Assembly: GCF_900105905.1 (NCBI RefSeq)
Contig: NZ_FNSV01000005.1
Coordinates: 4,588,001 to 4,652,000, forward strand
Direction of reading: 5' to 3'
DNA from: Rhodococcus koreensis
GTDB taxonomy: Bacteria; Actinomycetota; Actinomycetes; Mycobacteriales; Mycobacteriaceae
Length of the DNA: 64,000 nt
Every line of letters starts with the position of its first letter. Position 1 is the stretch's first letter. Positions 58,094 through 64,000 of this stretch are shown piece by piece. The position numbers were made by a program, and so were the translations under genes. The notes beneath the pieces were generated by a model, which had not been told where the DNA came from, did no database searches, and saw only the letters and a program-made list of their open reading frames with translations.

Positions 58094-59341
58094 TCAGCCG
58101 GCGACCGGTTCCGGCCGGCGCCGGCGGTCGAGGAGGACGGCGATCGTGAGGACGATCAGTCCGGCGACGCCGAGCAGGGTGCCGACGGCGGCCGGGGCGG
58201 TGTAGCCGTATCCGGCGGCGATCACCACGCCACCGATCCACGCACCACCCGCATTGGCGAGGTTGAACGCGCTGTGGATCAGCGTCGACGCGAGCGTCTT
58301 GGCGTCACCCGCCGCGTCCATCAGCCGCGATTGGACGGCCGGGAAGATCGACGTCACCGCCATGCCGATGAAGAACAGCACGATCAGCGCCGTCACCGGG
58401 TTGTGTGCGGCGACGACGAACAGGGCGAGGACGCAGATCAGGGCGATCATGCACCCGAACAGCCCGGGGACCACCGCGTTGTCGGCGATGCGCCCACCCA
58501 CGACGTTGCCGAGGATCATCCCCGAACCGAACAGCATCAACGCCACCGGCACCATCGAGTGCGGCAGCCCGGACACGTCGGTGAGCGTCGAACTGATGTA
58601 CGTGTACACCGCGAACGAGCCACCGAACCCGACCGTCGCGAAAATCAGCGTCATCCACACCTGTCCCCGGCGCAGCGCCCCGAGTTCGGCCACCGGGTTG
58701 CTCACGTGCACCCCGGCCAGCGGCGGGACGAGACGCGCCAGTGCCACCAGCGTCACGATTCCGATGAGCACCACGAACGCGAACGCCGACCGCCAGCCGA
58801 GGATCTGGCCGAAGAACGCCGTCGCGGGCACCCCGATCACGTTGGCGACGGACAGACCCATCATCACGGTCGCGACCGCCTTGGCACGCTTGCCCGGTTC
58901 CGCGAGGTGCGCGGCGACCAGCGCCGCGACGCCGAAGTACGCGCCGTGCGGCAACCCGGCGAGGAATCGGGCGGCGAGCAGCGTTTCGTATCCGGGGGCG
59001 AGCGCGGTCGCGAGATTGCCGATCACGAACGTGCCCATCAACGCGATGAGCAGCGTGCGCCGCTCCACGCGGGCGGCCAGTGCCGCGATGACGGGCGCCC
59101 CGACGACGACACCGAGCGCGTACGCGGACACGAAGTGCCCGGCCACCGGCTCCGACACCCCCGTCGCGGAAGCCATCGCCGGCAACAGGCCCATGGACGC
59201 GAATTCCGTTGTGCCGATACCGAACCCGCCGAGCGCAAGCGCGAGCATCGCGCCCCGCCGACTCGGTGACGGAATCCGCGGACGCAGAGACGGACGAGCG
59301 GTGACCGCAGGTTCGGTGAGGTGAACTGCAGGCGGCGTCAT
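58094..59341 (-). CDS. MFS transporter, DHA1/AraJ-type efflux
   Basis: A 415-residue, 12-helix transporter of the DHA1 (drug or arabinose efflux) type. Motifs: GTTEFASMGLLPAMA in helix 1, the ARVERRTLLIALM loop, GLPHGAYFGVAALVAAHL (motif C-like), and MGLSVANVIGVPATAFFG. It probably exports a small molecule. ATG 59341 is chosen because helix 1 follows about 35 residues later; an upstream extension to 59533 would be low-complexity. Nothing else was found in the 211 bases up to the PH-domain gene, apart from its terminator. Confidence 0.85.
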   Translation of the reverse strand: MTPPAVHLTEPAVTARPSLRPRIPSPSRRGAMLALALGGFGIGTTEFASMGLLPAMASATGVSEPVAGHFVSAYALGVVVGAPVIAALAARVERRTLLIALMGTFVIGNLATALAPGYETLLAARFLAGLPHGAYFGVAALVAAHLAEPGKRAKAVATVMMGLSVANVIGVPATAFFGQILGWRSAFAFVVLIGIVTLVALARLVPPLAGVHVSNPVAELGALRRGQVWMTLIFATVGFGGSFAVYTYISSTLTDVSGLPHSMVPVALMLFGSGMILGNVVGGRIADNAVVPGLFGCMIALICVLALFVVAAHNPVTALIVLFFIGMAVTSIFPAVQSRLMDAAGDAKTLASTLIHSAFNLANAGGAWIGGVVIAAGYGYTAPAAVGTLLGVAGLIVLTIAVLLDRRRRPEPVAG

Positions 59342-59497
59342 GGCAGCAAGACTCCCGTCGGGCTGATCGTAGGATCGGCGAGCACGTCCAGTGGACTCGC
59401 CTGAGGATGAACCGGGCCGAGATGGTGGCAATCCGGCTCGTACCAGTATGGGTGAGGCCGCAAGCGAATTAACAATCCGCGCGGGCGTGATTCCACT

Positions 59498-59530
59498 CAC
59501 CGGGCCCGCAGGTGAGACGTGGGCCCGGTG
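59498..59530 (-). terminator. Terminator hairpin after the PH-domain gene
   Basis: CACCGGGCCC (59498-59507) pairs perfectly with GGGCCCGGTG (59521-59530) around a 13-base loop. It lies 23 bases beyond the stop of the leftward PH-domain gene. Confidence 0.65.
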
Positions 59531-59552
59531 CACCGGACCGGAGCGACCTACG

Positions 59553-59915
59553 TCACGTGATGTGCTGCAGGATCACCGTGTGCACGTGGTGGGCCTTGTC
59601 CATGCCGCGGAAATCGGCCTCGTACGTGGTGTCGGCGACGTCGACGGCGATGCTGCTGGACGAGAAGAACTGGCCGGCCCACGACTTGTTGCTGAGAAAC
59701 GAGACCGACCGGATGTTCTTGTACGGGATGGACGTGATCGCGGTGCGCTTGCCGACGAAGCTCTTGTCCTGGATCACGACGCGCAGGTTCGTGATCGCGA
59801 GGAAGCCGGTGCCCGCGCCGATGCAGTCGTACACGGCGATGATCGTCTCGCCGGGCAGAATCCCCTGCTGAACCTGTTTCAGCTGTTCCGACTTGTCGAA
59901 GATCGGATCGGTCAC
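59553..59915 (-). CDS. Bacterial PH-domain protein (YokE-like)
   Basis: A 120-residue protein consisting of one PH-like domain: LPGETIIAVYDCIGAGTGFL, AITNLRVVIQD, and TAITSIPYKNIRSVSFL are typical of short bacterial PH (bPH) proteins. Function is unknown. GTG 59915 follows GGAGGA and overlaps the stop of the YihY gene by 4 bases, so they are cotranslated. Confidence 0.8.
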   Translation of the reverse strand: MTDPIFDKSEQLKQVQQGILPGETIIAVYDCIGAGTGFLAITNLRVVIQDKSFVGKRTAITSIPYKNIRSVSFLSNKSWAGQFFSSSSIAVDVADTTYEADFRGMDKAHHVHTVILQHIT

Positions 59916-60913
59916 GGCTCCTCCTTCGACGTCGGTGCGGACTCGTCCATCGTCCCAGAAAGTTCGTCGAAGGTGACGTGGATTCCCTGACGCGGGACCG
60001 CGCGTTGCGCCTTCGCCTGGTCGGTGAACGTCCGCTTGTCGCCGTCCGCGAGTTCCGCCTTGTCGGTGAACGGCACGAGCAGCGCCCGCGGATGCAGCCT
60101 GTCCACGCGGACGACGTTGATCTCCACGCACACCACGACGGCCGCGGCGGCGAGGAAGAGGAACGCCAGCAGTCCCAGCACGACGGCGAACACCCCGTTC
60201 GTCACGGACGCGGTGCTCACCACCTTGCTCACGTAGTACGCACCGAACGACTGCAGCACCTGCCACAGCACGGCCGCCGCAACGGCCCCGGGGGCCACGT
60301 CGGCGACGGACAGCGGGCGGGCGGTGGCGAGCCGGAACGCGAGGATGAAGATCACCGAGTTGATCGCGATCGCGGCGAGCGTCAGCAGCACCGTGAACGA
60401 CCCGGACAGGTGCGTCGCGGCACCGATCCCGGCGACCGCGGCCGTCCCCAGGATTGCGAGCCCGATGGTGCCGAGCAGCAGCAGACCCCGCAGCCGGCCG
60501 CGGATCGGGTCGGGGCGCATGTTGCGCGGAACCGACCAGGCCGTGTTCATGGCGTTCTGGCAGGCCAGCGCCACGCCGAGGCCGCCGTAGAGGGCTCCGA
60601 CCAGTCCGATCACCAGGCCGGTCACTCCGCCGCCGATCCGGTGCGGGTCGGCCAGGTCGGCTCCGATGACGGGGAACTGGCTGAGCGCCGAGTCGATGAT
60701 GTCCTGCTGCAGTTCGGGATGCCCGGACAGCACGAACCCGAGCACCGTGGACAGCAGCAGCAGGAGGGGAAACAGCGAGATGAACCCGTAGTAGGCGATC
60801 AACGCCGCGAGGTACACGCCCTGATCGTCGAGGAATTTGTACGCGACGGCGATCGGGAAACCCATCGCCGGATATCGCTGCTGGAGGGCGTCGAGTCTTC
60901 GGGCGAATTTCAT
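59912..60913 (-). CDS. YihY/BrkB family inner membrane protein
   Basis: A 333-residue protein with six predicted helices. Family signature: AYYGFISLFPLLLLLSTV, GLYGGLGVALACQNAMN, and the late FGAYYVSKVV segment. The family is widely distributed; early annotation as RNase BN is wrong and its function is unknown. The C-terminal tail is cytoplasmic and charged. It lies 4 bases from the TetR gene and overlaps the PH-domain gene, so the three may be one transcript. Confidence 0.85.
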   Translation of the reverse strand: MKFARRLDALQQRYPAMGFPIAVAYKFLDDQGVYLAALIAYYGFISLFPLLLLLSTVLGFVLSGHPELQQDIIDSALSQFPVIGADLADPHRIGGGVTGLVIGLVGALYGGLGVALACQNAMNTAWSVPRNMRPDPIRGRLRGLLLLGTIGLAILGTAAVAGIGAATHLSGSFTVLLTLAAIAINSVIFILAFRLATARPLSVADVAPGAVAAAVLWQVLQSFGAYYVSKVVSTASVTNGVFAVVLGLLAFLFLAAAAVVVCVEINVVRVDRLHPRALLVPFTDKAELADGDKRTFTDQAKAQRAVPRQGIHVTFDELSGTMDESAPTSKEEP

Positions 60914-60917
60914 GCGA

Positions 60918-61523
60918 TCAGACGGCCGGTTTCACCATCGCGAGGGCGAGGTCGGCGTAGCGCTCGGCGAGTTCTTCGGGTTTCAGGGGACCGTCGGCGT
61001 GCCACCACGTGCACACAGACTGCCCCATGTTGATGATGCCGCGAACCGCGTCCCGCGGGTATTCGGTCGCGAAATCGCCCTCCTCGACACCACGCTCGAT
61101 GACGTCGCGGAAGAGGTGCTCCTGTTCGTCGCGGAGGGCCACGACGAGTCGGCGCCCCGGGTCGTCGAGGCTGCGGATCTCGGTGGCACCGACCATCGCG
61201 TCCCGCTGCCGGGTGGTGTGGAACATGACCCACGCCCGCATCAGCGCCTGCAACTGGTCGGCGGGGGCGCCGCCCGAACGCAGCAGCGCGCCGCGGGTCA
61301 TCGCGATGGCGTCGTGCAGTGCGCGCACCATGATGTCCTGCAGGATCTCCTGCTTCGACGCGAAGTGGTGGTAGATCGACGCGACGGTGATATCGGCGCC
61401 GCGCGCGATATCGCGCATGGACGTGCCGTGATAGCCGCGTTCGTTCATGTTGGCGACCGCGGAATCGAGGATCACCTGCCGCCCGGTACCCGTGCTCGTA
61501 GCGGCCACCTTTGCAGCGCACAT
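60918..61523 (-). CDS. TetR family regulator, acyl-CoA metabolism type
   Basis: 201 residues. The helix-turn-helix (residues 14-58) reads ILDSAVANMNERGYHGTSMR, then DITVASIYHHFASKQEIL. The C-terminal domain follows the TetR_C pattern. GGAG precedes ATG 61523. The divergent gene is an enoyl-CoA hydratase, and the palindrome TAGCGATCGTTCGGTA between them recurs in related form at 55 kb. It is therefore a candidate regulator of both acyl-CoA clusters. Confidence 0.88.
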   Translation of the reverse strand: MCAAKVAATSTGTGRQVILDSAVANMNERGYHGTSMRDIARGADITVASIYHHFASKQEILQDIMVRALHDAIAMTRGALLRSGGAPADQLQALMRAWVMFHTTRQRDAMVGATEIRSLDDPGRRLVVALRDEQEHLFRDVIERGVEEGDFATEYPRDAVRGIINMGQSVCTWWHADGPLKPEELAERYADLALAMVKPAV

Positions 61524-61597
61524 CCCTGGTACTCCGTCCCCGCTCCGATCGTCACACGACCACACCAGAGTAGTGGGTCCCGTCACAGATTCCGCTC

Positions 61598-61615
61598 TAG
61601 CGATCGTTCGGTAGC
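61598..61615 (+). promoter_or_regulatory. TetR-type operator between tetR and the hydratase gene
   Basis: CTAGCGATCGTTCGGTAG is a near-perfect 18-base palindrome (14 of 18 positions pair). It is 75 bases from the TetR start and 17 bases before the hydratase start. It shares AGCGATCGTTC with 55111-55121. Confidence 0.7.
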
Positions 61616-61632
61616 GATGTCATGCTGGTGCG

Positions 61633-62490
61633 ATGGATCACATCGGACTCGACGTCGCCGACGGCATCGCGACGATCACCCTGAACCGGCCCGACCAGCT
61701 CAACGCATTCACCACCACGATGGAGAACGAGCTGATCGCCGCATACGACCAGCTCGACGCGGACGACACGGTCCGGGCGATCGTGCTCACCGGAGCCGGA
61801 CGAGCGTTCTGCGCGGGCGCCGACCTGTCGGCCGGTGCCGCCACGTTCGACCACTGGCAGGACGAGGACGAGGGCGCCGACGCCCGCCGCGACGGCGGCG
61901 GCCGGGTGGTGCTCCGGATGTTCGAATCCCGCAAGCCGATCATCGCCGCGATCAACGGACCCGCCGTCGGCGTGGGCATCACGATGACCCTCGCCGCCGA
62001 CTTCCGTCTCGCCGCCGACGACGCCCGCATCGGATTCGTCTTCAACCGCCGCGGCATCGTGCCCGAATCCTGCTCGACGTGGTTCCTCCCGCGCCTCGTC
62101 CCGCTGCAGACGGCCCTCGACTGGGTGTACTCCGGCCGGGTGTTCCCCGCGACGGAAGCCCACGACGCCGGCCTCGTGTACAAGCTGTACCCGCGCGAGT
62201 CCCTGCTCGACGAGGCCTACGCGCTGGCCCGGAGCCTCACCGAGCACTCCGCCCCGGTGTCCGTGGCGCTGTCCCGCCAGATGATGTGGCGGGCGCTCGG
62301 CGCCGAGCATCCGATGATCGCGCACCGCGTCGAAACCCGCGGCATCAACATCCGCGGCATCGGGCCGGACGCGCATGAGGGCATCTCCGCGTTCCTCGAG
62401 AAGCGGCCCGCCGTGTTCCCCGACAGCGTCCGCGACGACCTGCCGGACGTGTTCGGCGAAGACCTTCCGACCCCGGCGTTCCGCGGATGA
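61633..62490 (+). CDS. Enoyl-CoA hydratase/isomerase family protein
   Basis: A 285-residue crotonase-fold enzyme. The oxyanion-hole segments are GAGRAFCAGADLSAG and AAINGPAVGVGITMTLAADF; a candidate catalytic Glu is in RRGIVPESCSTWFLPRLV. It would hydrate or isomerise an enoyl-CoA in beta-oxidation. It is divergent from the TetR gene with a shared operator, and its stop overlaps the start of an NTF2-like gene (ATGA). Confidence 0.9.
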   Translation: MDHIGLDVADGIATITLNRPDQLNAFTTTMENELIAAYDQLDADDTVRAIVLTGAGRAFCAGADLSAGAATFDHWQDEDEGADARRDGGGRVVLRMFESRKPIIAAINGPAVGVGITMTLAADFRLAADDARIGFVFNRRGIVPESCSTWFLPRLVPLQTALDWVYSGRVFPATEAHDAGLVYKLYPRESLLDEAYALARSLTEHSAPVSVALSRQMMWRALGAEHPMIAHRVETRGINIRGIGPDAHEGISAFLEKRPAVFPDSVRDDLPDVFGEDLPTPAFRG

Positions 62491-62884
62491 CCGCCGCACA
62501 GCCGGCCCGGCCCGGCGTCGTCGACCGCTGGCACCACGTCGTCGAACACCGCGACCTCGCCGCCCTCGACGCCCTGGTCGCGGACGACGCCGTGTTCTCC
62601 TCCCCCGCGGTCCACAGGAAGGGAAGCCGAAGGTCCTGGCCTACCTCGGCGCCGCCCTGACCGTCTTCGACGGCACCGGCTTCCGGTACGTCGAGGAGTG
62701 GTACGGCGATCGTTCCGCGGTCCTGGAATTCGCCACCGAACTCGACGGCATCCACGTCAACGGCATCGACCTGATCCACTGGAACGACCGTGACCAGATC
62801 ACGTCGTTCAAGGTGATGGTCCGGCCCGTGAAGGGCCTGCAGGCGCTCATCCCACGGATGGCCGCCCAGCTGTCCCAGTCGTAA
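62487..62884 (+). pseudogene. Frameshifted NTF2/SnoaL-like gene
   Basis: The start (ATG 62487, overlapping the hydratase stop) reads MTAAQPARPGVVDRWHHVVE, then DLAALDALVADDAVFSSPAVH, a normal SnoaL/NTF2-like N-terminus. At about 62613-62618 the frame changes, and the remainder (EGKPKVLAYLGAALTVFDGT to the stop at 62884) continues in another frame. Between VH and EGK, family members normally have a few more residues, so a small deletion of about 7 bases would explain it. A sequencing error is possible. In its natural frame translation stops soon after. Confidence 0.75.
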
Positions 62885-62930
62885 AACCCTGCACCACCGC
62901 ATCACTCATCACTGCATGAAGGAGAAATTC

Positions 62931-63908
62931 ATGAGCCTGCCCCCCATCCTGCAAGACCGGCTCCGCCTGCCCGTGGTGGCGTCGCCGATGTTCATCGTCT
63001 CGGGTCCCGACCTGGTGATCGCCCAATCCACCTCCGGCGTCGTCGGATCCTTCCCCTCCCTCAACGCCCGCCCGCAACCCGTGCTGCGCGAATGGCTCAC
63101 CCGCATCACCGAGGAACTCGCCAAGCACGACGCCAACAACCCCGAGACACCGTCCGCCCCGTACGCGGTCAACCTCATCGTCCACAAGAGCAACGACCGC
63201 CTCGACGAAGACCTCGCCACCATCGTCGAATTCGAGGTCCCGATCGTCATCACCTCCCTCGGCGCCCGCGCCGACGTCAACGACGCCATCCACAGTTACG
63301 GCGGCATCGTCCTCCACGACGTCATCAACAACAAGTTCGCGAAGAAGGCCGTGGAGAAGGGCGCCGACGGCCTCATCGCCGTCGCCGCCGGCGCGGGCGG
63401 ACACGCGGGAACGCTGTCACCGTTCGCGCTGATCCAGGAGATCCGCGAATGGTTCGACGGACCGCTCCTGCTGTCGGGCTCCATCGCCCACGGCCGCTCG
63501 GTCCTCGCCGCGCAGGCTGCCGGCGCCGACCTCGCCTACGTCGGCTCCGCGTTCATCGCCACCGAAGAGGCCAACGCCGATCAGGGCTACAAGCAGATGA
63601 TCGTCGACTCCACCGCCTCCGACATCGTCTACTCCAACCTGTTCACCGGCGTGCACGGCAACTACCTGCGCGGCAGCATCGAGGCCGCCGGACTCGACCC
63701 GAACAACCTCGCCGTCTCCGACCCGTCCGCCATGAACTTCGGCGTCGGTGAGGACGCGGACACCGCCGCGAAGTCGGAAGCCAAGCCCTGGCGCGACATC
63801 TGGGGCGCCGGGCAGGGCATCGGCGCCGTCGACGCCGTAGTCCCGGCGGCGCAGATCGTCGAACGCCTCAGCCGTGAGTACGCCGACGCGAAGGCCCGCC
63901 TGGGATAG
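62931..63908 (+). CDS. Nitronate monooxygenase family flavoprotein
   Basis: A 325-residue FMN protein of the 2-nitropropane dioxygenase/nitronate monooxygenase family. It has RLRLPVVASPMFIVSGPDLV at the start, the FMN phosphate-binding VAAGAGGHAG, and LLLSGSIAHGRSVLAAQAAG, with AYVGSAFIATEEANADQGYK. Many members in actinobacteria act with acyl-CoA or nitro compounds rather than nitronate. AAGGAG 6 nt upstream supports ATG 62931. It probably shares the transcript of the hydratase and the broken NTF2-like gene. Confidence 0.88.
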   Translation: MSLPPILQDRLRLPVVASPMFIVSGPDLVIAQSTSGVVGSFPSLNARPQPVLREWLTRITEELAKHDANNPETPSAPYAVNLIVHKSNDRLDEDLATIVEFEVPIVITSLGARADVNDAIHSYGGIVLHDVINNKFAKKAVEKGADGLIAVAAGAGGHAGTLSPFALIQEIREWFDGPLLLSGSIAHGRSVLAAQAAGADLAYVGSAFIATEEANADQGYKQMIVDSTASDIVYSNLFTGVHGNYLRGSIEAAGLDPNNLAVSDPSAMNFGVGEDADTAAKSEAKPWRDIWGAGQGIGAVDAVVPAAQIVERLSREYADAKARLG

Positions 63909-63917
63909 GCGCTACGC

Positions 63918-63965
63918 GCCCGTGCGCCTTTCTGGTAGCGGGAACAACCAGAAAGGCGCACGGGC
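63918..63965. terminator. Perfect 19-bp palindrome at the window's right end
   Basis: Arms 63918-63936 and 63947-63965 are perfectly complementary (core GCCCGTGCGCCTTTCTGGT) around a 10-base loop. It starts 9 bases after the nitronate monooxygenase stop. It ends in GGGCGGCGGAGCCGCCTA, the mirror of the TAGGCGGCT block seen at 12712 and 16901, so a leftward gene beyond the window probably stops at 63977-63979. Confidence 0.8.
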
Positions 63966-64000
63966 GGCGGAGCCGCCTACCCGGCCGCGATGTCGCGGCC

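Noticed and set aside
63977..64000. Possible last seven codons of a leftward gene (GRDIAAG-stop) at the window edge
   Set aside because: It is too short to support as a gene. It is mentioned only because the adjoining repeat usually starts at a stop codon.

Overview
The window is GC-rich, densely coded actinobacterial DNA, most likely from a Rhodococcus chromosome or large replicon of the jostii/opacus type. The basis is the codon usage, GTG starts, ATGA/GTGA overlaps, EspC/WXG-like small proteins, a mycobacterial-type Mn/Fe superoxide dismutase, rhodococcal DUF proteins and many catabolic oxygenase, acyl-CoA and MFS genes. I could not search a database, so the genus is an inference. No rRNA, tRNA or CRISPR array was seen.

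Layout. 0-6.2 kb: housekeeping and stress genes (DUF1772 protein, MsrA, acyltransferase 3, SodA, amidase, YhgE/Pip-like protein). 6.3-11.4 kb: a hypothetical protein; a GDT1/UPF0016 Mn exporter behind a yybP-ykoY Mn2+ riboswitch with a readable expression platform; and a three-gene redox signalling unit (REC-thioredoxin reductase-like fusion, cyclic-nucleotide-binding histidine kinase, UBP-type zinc finger). 11.4-17.6 kb: a T7SS-like small protein, an SDR, a methyltransferase, an EspC-like / large TPR-region / lipoprotein operon, and a YoaK protein. 17.7-22.8 kb: a RecB-like nuclease, a DUF6474-like protein and a copper unit (small membrane protein, YcnI, CopC, CopD). 22.8-24.6 kb: an IS1182-family element inserted in the loop of an intergenic palindrome.

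24.6-40.2 kb is an aromatic catabolic region: quinone oxidoreductase, RidA, MarR, TetR, Rieske oxygenase with a 70-aa partner and reductase, an HxExDE metallo-hydrolase, FAD monooxygenase, ThDP decarboxylase-like enzyme, two SDRs, cupin, alpha/beta hydrolase, extradiol dioxygenase, ALDH and an MFS importer. Five copies of a palindrome close to ATCTTAGCGCTAAA lie upstream of its transcription units and of marR, which defines a probable MarR regulon. 40.3-45.6 kb: ABC exporter, divergent two-component system, and an alpha/beta-hydrolase/class III cyclase fusion. 45.7-49.6 kb: a flavin-dependent oxygenase operon carrying its own flavin reductase and GTP cyclohydrolase II, then a LuxR regulator. 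49.7-58.1 kb: two transcription units for acid import and CoA-dependent breakdown (MFS, ligases, ACAD10-like dehydrogenase and kinase). 58-64 kb: MFS, PH-domain protein, YihY, TetR, enoyl-CoA hydratase, a frameshifted NTF2-like gene and a nitronate monooxygenase. TetR-type palindromes upstream of the 55-kb divergent units and of the tetR/hydratase pair suggest one regulator for both.

A recurring feature is a family of long palindromes placed at or inside stop codons. They probably act as terminators. One supplies the last codons of an ABC ATPase and another was the target of the insertion sequence.
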